DNA of 64,000 bases from Archangium violaceum (GCF_016859125.1 NZ_CP069338.1:9551501-9615500); one strand, 5' to 3'. Shown: positions 35,258 to 43,918, counted from the stretch's first letter. The notes: a model not told the origin generated them from the sequence alone. Program-made: numbers and translations.

Positions 35258-36787
35258 TCAGGGGACCACGTCGGCGGTGCGGGCCTTCTCCAGCTTGACC
35301 CCCACCGCGCGCGCCACCTGCGCGCCGTACTCGGGATCCGCCTGGAGCAGGAAGCCGACGATGCGCGTCTTCACCTCGGCGCTCTTCACCTGGCCGAGGT
35401 CGGCCGCGAAGTTCTTCACCAGCCGGGCGCGAGCATCCGCCGGGAGGGCCCGGTAGAACTCACCGGCCTGGGCGAAGTTCAGCGTCTTCTGGATGGGCTG
35501 CTGCTGCGTGGTCCCGGACAGCGGCGCGCGCGACAGCAGGAAGCGCGTATCGTCCCCCGTGCGCCCGATGATGCTCGGCTCGTAGTTCACGTCCAGGCGG
35601 GTGTTGGCGAAGTTCATGCTGCCCGCCTGGTTGTTGTTGCGCACCTCGGTGCTCCGGGCACGGTTGATCGGCAGTTGGAGGTAGTTGGTTCCCACCCGGT
35701 AGCGCTGGGTGTCGGCGTAGGCGAACAGGCGGCCCTGCAGCAACCGGTCCTCACTCGGCTCCACCCCGGACGGCATCACACCCGGCGAGAAGGCGGCCTG
35801 CTCCGTCTCCTCGAAGAAGTTGTCCGGCATCCGGTTGAGCGTGAAGCGGCCCAGCTTGATGACCGGGGCCTTGCTCTCGGGCCACACCTTGGTGGCGTCC
35901 AGCGGATCGAAATCGAACGCGTCCAGATCCTTTGGATCCAGCACCTGCGCCGTCAGTACCCACGAGGGGAACTGGCCCTTGCCGATGCTCTCGTAGAGAT
36001 CATGGGTGGCGTGCTGGAAGTCCTTCCCCTGGAGCCGCTCCGCCTCCTCGGCGGTGAGCGACTTCACGCCCTGCTGGCTGCGCCAGGCGAACTTCACGTA
36101 CTTCACCTCGCCCTTCGCGTTGACGAACTTGAAGGCGTGCACGCCGAACCCGTCCATCTGCCGGTAGTTCGCCGGGATGCCGAGATCCGAGTAGACCTGG
36201 GTCAGCATGTGCGTGCTCTCGGGCACGTGGCTGAAGAAGTCGAAGAAGCGGTTGGGATCCTGGCGGTTGGTGACCGGCGAGGGCTTCAGCGAGTGCACCA
36301 TGTCCGGGAACTTGATGGCGTCCCGGATGAAGAAGACCGGCAGGTTGTTGCCCACCACGTCCCAGTTGCCCTCGTCCGTGTAGAACTTGAGGGCGAACCC
36401 GCGCGGATCCCTCAGCGTCTCGGGCGAGCCCTTCGGGTGGATGACCGTGGAGAAGCGCACGAACATGGGCGTCTTCTTCCCCTTGGCCGACAGCATCGAC
36501 AGGCGCGTGAGGTTCGAGAAGTCACCGTCGCTGACGAACTCGCCATAGGCGCCCACGCCGCGCGCGTGCACCACCCGCTCCGGAATGCGCTCGCGATCGA
36601 AGCGCGCCAGCTTCTCGATGAGGTGGAAGTCCTCCAGCAGGATGCCGCCGCGCGGTCCCGCCGTCTTGCTGCTCTGGTTGGTGCCCACCGGGGCGCCGCT
36701 ATCGGTGGTCAGCGGCGAGGCGGCCAGGGCGCCTCCGCTCACACCCAGGGCCAGGGCCATCAGCGTCGTGCGAATCAGGTGTCTCAT
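35258..36787 (-). CDS. Periplasmic monofunctional haem catalase (KatB-like)
   Basis: 509 aa with a signal peptide (MRHLIRTTLMALALGVSGGALAA split at residue 23) and ATG 36787 preceded by GAGGAG. Distal His74 lies in RVVHARGVGAYGEF, the conserved Asn in WDVVGNNLPVFFIRD, and the proximal haem-ligand Tyr in RLFAYADTQRYRVG. Small-subunit size, exported, so it removes peroxide in the periplasm. The gene order activator, catalase, ankyrin protein on one strand and the shared operator motif suggest peroxide- or NO-type stress control by the upstream sigma54 activator. Confidence 0.94.
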   Translation of the reverse strand: MRHLIRTTLMALALGVSGGALAASPLTTDSGAPVGTNQSSKTAGPRGGILLEDFHLIEKLARFDRERIPERVVHARGVGAYGEFVSDGDFSNLTRLSMLSAKGKKTPMFVRFSTVIHPKGSPETLRDPRGFALKFYTDEGNWDVVGNNLPVFFIRDAIKFPDMVHSLKPSPVTNRQDPNRFFDFFSHVPESTHMLTQVYSDLGIPANYRQMDGFGVHAFKFVNAKGEVKYVKFAWRSQQGVKSLTAEEAERLQGKDFQHATHDLYESIGKGQFPSWVLTAQVLDPKDLDAFDFDPLDATKVWPESKAPVIKLGRFTLNRMPDNFFEETEQAAFSPGVMPSGVEPSEDRLLQGRLFAYADTQRYRVGTNYLQLPINRARSTEVRNNNQAGSMNFANTRLDVNYEPSIIGRTGDDTRFLLSRAPLSGTTQQQPIQKTLNFAQAGEFYRALPADARARLVKNFAADLGQVKSAEVKTRIVGFLLQADPEYGAQVARAVGVKLEKARTADVVP

Positions 36788-36946
36788 GGGGTCGTCGCTC
36801 CTCGTGTCGGGGTAGGGGGCGCCCGTGGAGCTCACCGGGCCACCCGCTGCACCTGCACCACTGCGGGAAACGGACCAACGCCAGAACCCCAGGAGTTTCA
36901 GGGAGTTATCGCGGAGGGTCCGAGAGGATCAACGACGGGTCGTCGT

Positions 36947-36969
36947 GGCAACGAAATATCGTCGTTGCC
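36947..36969. promoter_or_regulatory. Operator candidate upstream of catalase (GGCAACG-N6-CGT type)
   Basis: Outer arms GGCAACGA (36947-36954) and TCGTTGCC (36962-36969) form a perfect inverted repeat with an AT-rich centre. The motif GGCAACG-N6-CGT recurs twice upstream of the regulator gene (38573-38615). A second small dyad ACGAC-GG-GTCGT lies beside it (36932-36943). The site is 160-182 bp before the catalase ATG, a normal distance for a sigma54 enhancer. Confidence 0.65.
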
Positions 36970-36976
36970 GGGGCGC

Positions 36977-38539
36977 TCACCGTGCCTTGCGCTTGAGCCC
37001 GAGGCGAGCGAGCCGGCTCTGCAGGGTGGTGGGCGGCACGCCCGCGATCTCGGCCGCGCCCCCGGCGCCGTACACCCGGCCCTCGGTGTGTGCCAGCAAC
37101 CGCTCGAGGTAGGCACGCTCGTTCTCGACGAGCGAGGGCAGCTTGCTCCCAGAGGGCTGCTCCACGTTCGTCTTCATCGCAGCGCCAGCAGGTGGGCGGT
37201 TGCGGACGCGCGGCAGCTCCACGTCCAGCTCGCTTCCCCGGGCGAGGATGCGGGCACGCTCGAGCACGTTCACCAACTCGCGGATGTTGCCCGGCCACTC
37301 GTAGGACTGCATCCGGCACAGGCTCTCCTCGCTCAGGAGCCAGGGGCCGCGGCCGGTCCTCCGCTGGATGCCCTCGAGGATGTGCGCCGCCAGCTGGGGC
37401 AGATCCTCGCGTCGCTCGCGCAGGGGCGGCAGCCGCAAGGGGAAGACGGAGAGCCGGTAGTAGAGATCCTCCCGGAAGGTGCCTTCTTCCACCGCCTTCT
37501 CCAGATCCACGTGGGTGGCGGCGATGACGCGCACGTCCACCCTCATCGTGTGATCGGAGCCCACCGGTTGGAGTGTCCCCTCCTGGAGCACGCGCAGCAG
37601 CCGGGCCTGGATTTCGAGGGGCATGTCGCCCACCTCGTCGAGCAGCAGGGTGCCTCCGTCCGCCAACTGGAAGCGGCCCGGACGGTCCCGCACCGCGCCA
37701 CTGAAGGCACCCTTCACATGGCCGAACAGCTCGCTCTCCACCAGCCCGGCCGGGAGCGCGGCGCAATTGACCTTCACGAAGGGCATGTCGCGCCGGTTGC
37801 TCCAACCGTGGAGCGCTCGCGCCAGCACCTCCTTGCCAGTGCCCGTCTCCCCGGAGAGGAGAACCGGCGCGTCCGTCACCGCCACCTGCCGGGCCGCGTC
37901 CACCACCCGGCGCATCTCCGGATGGCGTGAGCGCGCGAGCGATTCGCCCGCGTCCTCCCCACCACGCGCCTCGTCCTCGAGCAGCCGATTGTGTTCCTGC
38001 AAGCGGCGGCGGTGGCGGTCGAGCGCCCCGGCCAGCTCCGCGGTCACCATGGCCAGACCGATGACCTGGCCGTACACCGTCACCATGGACACCAGCTCCG
38101 GCGGGTAGAGGCCACAGGTGCGGCTGTCGAAGGTGATGACGCCGAGGTTCCTCTCGCCGGCGAAGACGGGGATGACCATGCACGAGTGACCATGCGGCAG
38201 CTCCAGCACGCCATCGTACGGGTCGCCTTCGTCCCCGGAGTGGTGGTGCTCCTCGAGTACCCGCGCCCGGCGCGTCTCCATCACGCTGCGCAGGGTGGGG
38301 TGGCGCTCGAGCGGCAGCCGGTGGGCGAGCACCCGCTTGTCCACCAGGGGGCCTCGCGCCACGCGTACCTGGAGGACGCCCGCCTCCAGCTCGAGCAGCG
38401 CCACGAGATCATGCGGAATGGTCGAGCCGAGCGCGTCGAGCGCGCGGGTGAGGAGCTCCTCGAGCCGCCCCGGGGTGCCGGCCAGGCGGGTCAGCTCCTC
38501 CAGCCGACCGGTCAGGGTCTGGAAATCGCCGGTGATCAT
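36977..38539 (-). CDS. Sigma54-dependent transcriptional activator, GAF-AAA+-Fis (NorR-like)
   Basis: 520 aa. An N-terminal GAF-like sensor (residues about 25-170, PHDLVALLELEAGVLQVRVA through NLGVITFDSRTCGLYPPELV) is followed by an AAA+ domain with Walker A GETGTGKE, sigma54-contact loop GAFSGA (the Thr of GAFTGA replaced by Ser), Walker B GGTLLLDEVGDMP and WPGNIRELVNVLERA. The C-terminal helix-turn-helix is Fis-like (EIAGVPPTTLQSRLARLGLK). The architecture matches NorR-type activators, but the sensed signal is not known. It lies upstream of the catalase gene on the same strand. Confidence 0.9.
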   Translation of the reverse strand: MITGDFQTLTGRLEELTRLAGTPGRLEELLTRALDALGSTIPHDLVALLELEAGVLQVRVARGPLVDKRVLAHRLPLERHPTLRSVMETRRARVLEEHHHSGDEGDPYDGVLELPHGHSCMVIPVFAGERNLGVITFDSRTCGLYPPELVSMVTVYGQVIGLAMVTAELAGALDRHRRRLQEHNRLLEDEARGGEDAGESLARSRHPEMRRVVDAARQVAVTDAPVLLSGETGTGKEVLARALHGWSNRRDMPFVKVNCAALPAGLVESELFGHVKGAFSGAVRDRPGRFQLADGGTLLLDEVGDMPLEIQARLLRVLQEGTLQPVGSDHTMRVDVRVIAATHVDLEKAVEEGTFREDLYYRLSVFPLRLPPLRERREDLPQLAAHILEGIQRRTGRGPWLLSEESLCRMQSYEWPGNIRELVNVLERARILARGSELDVELPRVRNRPPAGAAMKTNVEQPSGSKLPSLVENERAYLERLLAHTEGRVYGAGGAAEIAGVPPTTLQSRLARLGLKRKAR

Positions 38540-38572
38540 GGAAGGGCCTGAGTAAGGCGGCCAGGCAGCCGG

Positions 38573-38615
38573 GGCAACGCTATTTCGTTGTCCAAGGCAA
38601 CGACCCCGCGTTGTG
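38573..38615. promoter_or_regulatory. Tandem operator candidates upstream of the sigma54 activator gene
   Basis: Two adjacent dyads with identical half-sites: GGCAACG-CTATTT-CGTTGTC (38573-38592) and GGCAACG-ACCCCG-CGTTGTG (38596-38615). They lie 34-76 bp upstream of the activator start codon and match the site before catalase. This points to autoregulation by the activator or control by one common factor. Confidence 0.65.
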
Positions 38616-38640
38616 GCGCCAGCCGGGGAGGCTTGGCTTC

Positions 38641-38677
38641 ATGACCATTTGACTGAAAATACGAACCTGGTCATATT
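38641..38677 (+). promoter_or_regulatory. Promoter and operator of the TetR-ABC operon
   Basis: A sigma70-type promoter TTGACT (38649-38654), 17-bp spacer, CATATT (38672-38677) is spanned by a perfect inverted repeat ATGACCA (38641-38647)/TGGTCAT (38668-38674). The repeat arms overlap both promoter elements, the normal layout for repression by a TetR dimer. Start codon at 38684, so the mRNA would have almost no leader. Confidence 0.55.
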
Positions 38678-38683
38678 GTCTCC

Positions 38684-39328
38684 ATGGCCGCATCCTCCCA
38701 TCCTCCGGCGTCATCCGCCGGCCGCGCATCCGCCGAGGCCCGGCGCCAGCGCATCCTCCAGGTGGCCAAGGGCCACTTCGAGCGCTTCGGGTTCCGCCGC
38801 ACCCGCATCGAGGACATCGCCCGCGACGCCGGTATCGCGAAGGGGGCCGTCTACCTGGAGTTCGAGAGCAAGGAAGTGCTGCTCCACGCGGTCATCGAGG
38901 CCCTGTTCGTGGAGATCGGGCGTCGGTACGCCGAGGAGGTGCTGCCGCTGGAGTCGCCCCGCGAGCGGCTGCGCGCCACTCTGCGCTTCGCCTACCGCGA
39001 GTTCGCTCGCGATGCCTTGTTCGAGCGACTCGGCCGCGAGGATCCCGAGCTGGCGGTGTTCCAATCCCTGGCGAAGGCCGGGGACAACCCACGCAAGGCG
39101 GATGTCCAGGTGGAGATGATTCGCGGCTGGGTGCGCGAGGGCATCGAGCGGGGCGAGCTCCGCGCCGACCTGGACGTCGACGCGGTGCCCTTCGTCATCG
39201 GCCTGCTGCGCTTCCTGCACTACCACACCGCGCTCATCACCACGGGAGACCGCATCACCCGCGAGCGGCTGCTCGACGCGGTCATCGACATCTTCATCGC
39301 GGGACTCTCCGCGCCATCCAAGAGGTAA
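38684..39328 (+). CDS. TetR-family transcriptional regulator
   Basis: 214 aa. The N-terminal helix-turn-helix reads RRQRILQVAKGHFERFGFRR then TRIEDIARDAGIAKGAVYLE, the classic TetR pattern. The C-terminal ligand domain is helical and unassigned. It is followed 5 bp later by an ABC ATPase gene, so it probably represses its own exporter operon through the inverted repeat in front of it. Confidence 0.9.
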   Translation: MAASSHPPASSAGRASAEARRQRILQVAKGHFERFGFRRTRIEDIARDAGIAKGAVYLEFESKEVLLHAVIEALFVEIGRRYAEEVLPLESPRERLRATLRFAYREFARDALFERLGREDPELAVFQSLAKAGDNPRKADVQVEMIRGWVREGIERGELRADLDVDAVPFVIGLLRFLHYHTALITTGDRITRERLLDAVIDIFIAGLSAPSKR

Positions 39329-39332
39329 CGCC

Positions 39333-40064
39333 ATGCATGCCATCGAGATCGATCGGCTGACCCGCATCTACGGCTCCGTCCGGGCCGTGGATGGAGTGAG
39401 CTTCCACGTCGAGTCCGGGGAGATCTTCGGATTCATGGGACACAACGGCGCGGGGAAGACGACCACGCTGCGGATGCTGCTCGGGCTGACGCGTCCCACG
39501 TCGGGCAGTGCCCGGGTGCTCGGCCACGACGTGGTGCGCGAGAGCCTCGAGGTGCGCCGCCAGTGCGGCTTCCTCCCGGCGAGCTACGCGCTCCCGGCCC
39601 ACATGACGGCGCGCCAGTTCCTCCACTACATCGCCGCCATGTTCGACCTGGAGGCGGACGTCGCCGAGGCGCGCATCCAGTCGCTGCTCCAGCTCTTCGG
39701 CATCCAGGCCGCCGCGGATCGCAAGCTCGGTGGCTTCTCCACCGGTATGACGCAGAAGGTGGGGCTCGCCCAGGCCCTCATCAACGAGCCCCGTATCGTC
39801 CTGCTGGACGAGCCGACCTCCGGGTTGGATCCGCTCGGTCGATACGAGCTGCTCGAGCACCTGCGCCACCTGTCCTCCGAGCGAGGCGTCACCGTGCTCT
39901 TCTCCAGCCACATCCTGTCGGACATCGAGACGCTCTGCCGGCGCGTCGCGGCGCTGCACCAGGGCCGGCTCGTCGCCTTCGGTCCCATCGAGGCGCTCAA
40001 GAGCGAGTACCGCTCCTCGAACATGGACGAGCTCTACCTGTCGCTCGCGCGGAGGGCCGCATGA
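39333..40064 (+). CDS. ABC-2-type transporter ATP-binding protein
   Basis: 243 aa. Walker A GHNGAGKTT, signature FSTGMTQKVGLAQAL, Walker B RIVLLDEPTSGLDPLGR, switch His in LFSSHILSDIE. The form is that of CcmA/NatA/DrrA-type exporters. It overlaps the following permease gene (ATGA 40061-40064). Confidence 0.92.
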   Translation: MHAIEIDRLTRIYGSVRAVDGVSFHVESGEIFGFMGHNGAGKTTTLRMLLGLTRPTSGSARVLGHDVVRESLEVRRQCGFLPASYALPAHMTARQFLHYIAAMFDLEADVAEARIQSLLQLFGIQAAADRKLGGFSTGMTQKVGLAQALINEPRIVLLDEPTSGLDPLGRYELLEHLRHLSSERGVTVLFSSHILSDIETLCRRVAALHQGRLVAFGPIEALKSEYRSSNMDELYLSLARRAA

Positions 40065-40831
40065 AGGCGCGCTTCCTCTGGCTCGACGTGCGCGCCATGC
40101 TCGGCGAGCGCAAGACGTGGCTGGCCGCGGGGATGATGGCCTACGCGGCGATCTCCATGCCCGTCCTCGTGGCGAAGCCGCCCGAGCATGTGCTCTCGGC
40201 CTTGAAGGGGTGGTTCACCACCACGGATCCCTTCATCCTCTTCCTCTTCATCTGGACCGATCTGGCGATGAACAAGAGCATCCTCGTGCTCAGCGTGGTG
40301 CTCGCGGGCAGCCTGGTCATCCGCGAGCGCGAGACGGGGCAACTCGCGGTGTTGTTGTCCAAGCCCGTATCACCCGCCTCGTACTTCCTGGTGCGGACGT
40401 TGTCGGCCTGTGCCGTCATGGCGGTGCTCTACGTGGGCGCGCATCTGGCCGTCGCGCCCCTCGTTGCTCGGAGCATGCCGGGGTTTCGCTCGGGGCTCTT
40501 CTTCGCGTCGATGGCGGTGCACCTCTTCGCCGCGTTCTTCGCCGTCTGCTTCAGCGCGCTCATGGCCGTACTCATCCGGAAGCGGGCGCTCGCGGGGCTC
40601 GTGAGCCTGTTGGTCCTCAGCCTGCTCGTGGGTCTGGCCTTCATGGGCTTCTACAACCCCGCCTGGAGTGGGCTCGCCTTCTTCAACCCCATCACCCAGG
40701 GCATCTCCGTGCTCGGCCACGTGGATGACCTGCGTCCCGGGCATGTGTTGCTGCCCATCGCCGTCTTGATGGGGATGAACGCGGCCGTACTCGCCCTCGG
40801 CGCCCTGCGGGTGCGCCATCTGGAGGTGTGA
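40061..40831 (+). CDS. ABC-2 permease subunit 1
   Basis: 256 aa with six predicted membrane spans (AAGMMAYAAISMPVLVA, SILVLSVVLAGSLVI, HLFAAFFAVCFSALMAVLI and others). The cytoplasmic loop IRERETGQLAVLLSKPVS is typical of ABC-2 permeases of the NosY/YhaP kind. ATG 40061 is coupled to the ATPase gene. Confidence 0.85.
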   Translation: MKARFLWLDVRAMLGERKTWLAAGMMAYAAISMPVLVAKPPEHVLSALKGWFTTTDPFILFLFIWTDLAMNKSILVLSVVLAGSLVIRERETGQLAVLLSKPVSPASYFLVRTLSACAVMAVLYVGAHLAVAPLVARSMPGFRSGLFFASMAVHLFAAFFAVCFSALMAVLIRKRALAGLVSLLVLSLLVGLAFMGFYNPAWSGLAFFNPITQGISVLGHVDDLRPGHVLLPIAVLMGMNAAVLALGALRVRHLEV

Positions 40832-40836
40832 CGATC

Positions 40837-41625
40837 ATGCAAGCCACTCTTCGCCGCTACCGTCTCCTCGAGGCTCGCCATGCCGTTGGGTGGGTGCCCC
40901 TCCTGTCCCTGTTCGTGGGCATCATCCTCGTGGTCCTCACGGCCGCGCTCATTCCGCGGCTGCCCACCGCGGTCAACGCCTTCATGGAGCGAGCCTTCCT
41001 GATCCGCGGGCTCGGTGCCGTGATCCTGTTGAACGAGTACATCGGCATCTACTTCCTGGCCTTCTTCTGCGGTGCCACGGGGTTGATGAGGGCCCTCGTC
41101 GAGCCCCGGGAGAACCGCTCCCTGGAGCTGTTGCTCAGCAAGCCCATCTCCCGCGGAGCCTTCCTGGTGGCCCGGGTGGGTCCCGTCCTGCTCGCCTCCA
41201 CGGTCGTGGGCGTCGCGATGTCCCTGGCCACGGCGCTCCTCGTGCGTCCCTTCACCGGAGACGGGGCCACCGTGAGCGTGGCGGGGGCGCTGGGGTCCGG
41301 GCTCGTCTTCACGGCGCTGGCGGTGCTGCTGCTCTCCGTGCTCGTCGTCCCGCTGCTCCGGGTGCGCGATGCGCTCCAGGGATTCCTCATCGCGTTCGTG
41401 CTCTGGCTCGTGCCAGTCCTCCCGAGCGCGGTGCTGCTCTACCGCCCCGACCTGTTCGATGGGCGTGAGCGGCTGCGCGAGCTGATCGTGCTGGGGGCGA
41501 ACTTCATCTGGTTCGACGCGTCGATGCCTCTCCTGGGAGTCATCGCGCTGGCCGCCGCCTTCGTGGCCTCCTGGGGGGCGCTGGTGCTCGGCGCCCGCGT
41601 GTTCGAGCGCACGGAGCTCCGCTGA
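40837..41625 (+). CDS. ABC-2 permease subunit 2
   Basis: 262 aa from ATG 40837, which has GGAGGTG upstream inside the previous gene; GTG 40828 is possible. It has six hydrophobic segments and the loop VEPRENRSLELLLSKPISRG, parallel to RERETGQLAVLLSKPVS of subunit 1, so the two permeases are paralogues that probably pair. Substrate unknown. Confidence 0.85.
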   Translation: MQATLRRYRLLEARHAVGWVPLLSLFVGIILVVLTAALIPRLPTAVNAFMERAFLIRGLGAVILLNEYIGIYFLAFFCGATGLMRALVEPRENRSLELLLSKPISRGAFLVARVGPVLLASTVVGVAMSLATALLVRPFTGDGATVSVAGALGSGLVFTALAVLLLSVLVVPLLRVRDALQGFLIAFVLWLVPVLPSAVLLYRPDLFDGRERLRELIVLGANFIWFDASMPLLGVIALAAAFVASWGALVLGARVFERTELR

Positions 41626-41646
41626 GCACGCGGTGACCGGAGACGC

Positions 41647-42363
41647 TCAGGGCCCGAGCGTGGCGGAGTGGGCGATGTTCTTCAGCACCTGCTCGGCGGC
41701 GTCGTCCGCCGTGGGGTCCACACCATCCATCCACGTGTCATAGGCCAGGTGGATGGTGCGGCTCGCCTCCAGCGCATCCTCGGAGAGGGAGATTCCCTCC
41801 AGCCAGACCTCGACGTTGGCGAGGCTGGCGCTCTCCAGATGGAAGGTCTGGGCGGGCTCCTCACCGCTGGGGGGCTCGAACCGTCCCTCCAGCAGCAGGG
41901 TCTTCCCCTCCATGTCCCTCGCGGTCGTCAGCCCCTCGGCGTCCGCGTCCGCCGGAGCGAAGACGAGCCGGGCGCGGCAATAGCTGCCGGGAGGGGGTTG
42001 CAGGGTGCCCAGCGCCAGCGCTTCGCCATCCGGACGCTCCAGGCCACTCACGTGGGGAATGCCCAACCGACGGGGGGTGCTGGCCTCGTGCGCATGGGCC
42101 GTGCCGATGGGAGAGAGCGCGCGCAGCCATCGCCACGTCCTGCTCGTCGTCTGGCAGGGGAAGATCTCCACGCTGCCCAGGGTGACATGGGCTCGGGTCA
42201 GGGCGACGCGAGCGCCCTGCGCGGTGGTGAACTGGCGGACCTGGCCCTCCGTCCGCGCCTCCCGGGCGGGACGGAGGTCGAGGTCGAGGTGCAGCCGGAT
42301 GCCCTCCTCGCGCGAGCCGCACGCGCAGAGGGCCAGCAGGAGGAGGGAGGGGTGGATCTTCAT
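41647..42363 (-). CDS. Lipoprotein of unknown function, His-rich loop
   Basis: 238 aa with signal and lipobox (LLALCAC). The mature part is beta-rich (ARVALTRAHVTLGSVEIFPC) and includes GTAHAHEASTPRRLGIPHVS, a His-rich segment that could bind metal, and GTLQPPPGSYCRARLVFAPA. No family is recognised with confidence. It is translationally coupled (ATGA 42360-42363) to the upstream outer-membrane protein, so both likely act together in the envelope. Confidence 0.6.
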   Translation of the reverse strand: MKIHPSLLLLALCACGSREEGIRLHLDLDLRPAREARTEGQVRQFTTAQGARVALTRAHVTLGSVEIFPCQTTSRTWRWLRALSPIGTAHAHEASTPRRLGIPHVSGLERPDGEALALGTLQPPPGSYCRARLVFAPADADAEGLTTARDMEGKTLLLEGRFEPPSGEEPAQTFHLESASLANVEVWLEGISLSEDALEASRTIHLAYDTWMDGVDPTADDAAEQVLKNIAHSATLGP

Positions 42364-43253
42364 AGGTCGTAGGCGACGGCGGCCTGGAGGATGGGCAGCT
42401 GTCGGACGTTGCCATGCAGGAAGTTGAGGACGGGCACTCGCACGCCGAGCGACATCACCACGTCGGTGGCCGGGCTGAAGAGGACGTCCGGGGAGACGTA
42501 GGCGATGACGCCACTGCCCACCGGATCGCGCACGCCGTTCGTGTCGCTGACGCCATCCAGGAGGCCATCCAGCGCGAGGTGCAGGGCCCAGCGAGGGTCG
42601 GGTTGGTACTGCGCGGCCAGGGTGGTGCGCAGGGAGGGGCCGGCGCGGAAGCCCTCGCGGCCACGCGTGGGGAGGTAGCCCGTGGCGCTGGCGAAGAAGG
42701 ACCAGTCCGCGCGGAAGGTCGAATAGGAGAGACCCAGGAGCGGATCCAGGGAGCCGGTGCCGAGTTGGGCATCGAGCGACAGCATTCTCCCATCCGCGTC
42801 GCGCACCGTGGTCGAGGTGGGGAGCCGGGCGCCGGCGAGGATTCCAAAGAGGTGGTCCGGCGAGAACTCACGATCCCGGAAGACGAAGGCCTTGGCGCTG
42901 ACCTCCATGTCGCCGAGCCCCCACGACGTCTCCCGCGCGAGGCTGACGTCCCGCACCGCCCGGGTCTGCAGGGGCAGTGTAGCCGACAGGAAGAGCCACG
43001 AGAGGGGGGCATAGGCCACCGACAGGTCCATGCGCAGCTCGCGGAGGGAGACGGCGTCGACGGACTGTTGGCCTGTCGTCATGCCCCAGGCACGCATCTG
43101 GGTGGCGAACCTCAGGCGACCGGCGAAGGGCTGCTCGGTGCCCATGGAGGTGAGGGTCGGATCTCCACAGGCGCAGGTGGCACAGGCACGCCCCTCCGTG
43201 GAGACGAGGAGGGTGGCCAGGGTCAGCGCGGCGACGAGCGAGGACTTCCACAT
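42360..43253 (-). CDS. Outer-membrane beta-barrel-like protein with N-terminal Cys cluster
   Basis: 297 aa from ATG 43253. After the signal peptide comes CATCACGDPTLTSMG: three cysteines within six residues. The remainder alternates hydrophobic and polar residues with many aromatic strand ends (LRMDLSVAYAPLSWLFLSAT, ALHLALDGLLDG) and ends in AVAYDL, as outer-membrane barrels do. Similar Cys-rich headed barrel proteins occur in metal-related loci, but I cannot prove the function here. It forms a two-gene operon with the downstream lipoprotein. Confidence 0.6.
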   Translation of the reverse strand: MWKSSLVAALTLATLLVSTEGRACATCACGDPTLTSMGTEQPFAGRLRFATQMRAWGMTTGQQSVDAVSLRELRMDLSVAYAPLSWLFLSATLPLQTRAVRDVSLARETSWGLGDMEVSAKAFVFRDREFSPDHLFGILAGARLPTSTTVRDADGRMLSLDAQLGTGSLDPLLGLSYSTFRADWSFFASATGYLPTRGREGFRAGPSLRTTLAAQYQPDPRWALHLALDGLLDGVSDTNGVRDPVGSGVIAYVSPDVLFSPATDVVMSLGVRVPVLNFLHGNVRQLPILQAAVAYDL

Positions 43254-43337
43254 GGGAGGTACTCTATCGGCCGGGGTGAGGTGACCCACTGCGGCGAGTT
43301 GTCGCGGGGCCTCCTCCGAGTGCTTCACGGAACACTT

Positions 43338-43898
43338 TCAACCCGGAAGTGGCGTGGCTCCGAGTCGGAGTGTCCGCACCACTTCGAAGGGGCGATCTCC
43401 CTCACGCGCGATGATGCTGACCTCGGCAACCTGGAAGACGAGGGGCGTCCAGGTCTCACTCAGCCGTGAGCGGAGCTCCGCCACCTGCTCGGGGCTTCCG
43501 GACTGGCCCACGCTGAGGTGAGGCGTGAAGCCACCCGCGAAGCGCGAGGTCTGGGTGTAATCGGGAGCGGCGGCCTGGAGCGCGGCCTGGATGCGCGCGA
43601 AGGACTCGCGAGGCTCCGGCGCGAGCCAGAGGGTGCTCCGGTCGGCGCGGTGCTGGAAGACCCGGAACGAGGCGAGGGTCGCCTCGAAAGGGCTCAGCGC
43701 GGAGCAGGCGGCCTCGAGCGCGGGCAGCAGCTTCGGCAGCTCGTAGCGAGGTGCGAACGGGTAGAGCAGGGTGACATGAGGCATCCAGCGCTGGACCTGG
43801 CGATCATGCACACGTCGGATCGCCTGGATGGGTGGCCAGACTTCGGCGGGCGGGATGAAGACGACCGCCGTGCGATGGGTCCACGCTGGATTGGCCAT
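43338..43898 (-). CDS. 2H phosphoesterase (2'-5' RNA ligase-like) protein
   Basis: 186 aa from ATG 43898. The two signature motifs are present: PHVTLLYPF and PHLSVGQ (HxT/S), spaced by about 80 residues. The 2H superfamily includes RNA ligase/cyclic phosphodiesterase enzymes such as ThpR and LigT. It is adjacent to, and divergent from, the T6SS module. Activity on RNA is likely but unproven. Confidence 0.8.
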   Translation of the reverse strand: MANPAWTHRTAVVFIPPAEVWPPIQAIRRVHDRQVQRWMPHVTLLYPFAPRYELPKLLPALEAACSALSPFEATLASFRVFQHRADRSTLWLAPEPRESFARIQAALQAAAPDYTQTSRFAGGFTPHLSVGQSGSPEQVAELRSRLSETWTPLVFQVAEVSIIAREGDRPFEVVRTLRLGATPLPG

Positions 43899-43918
43899 GA
43901 GCCATTCTCGCTGAAGCG

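Noticed and set aside
36843-36863. A -24/-12 sigma54 promoter before catalase on the minus strand (GG-N10-GC with TGG and CAGC)
   Set aside because: The spacing fits but the -12 element lacks TTGCA and the -24 lacks GGCAC; too weak to list as a feature although such a promoter is expected.
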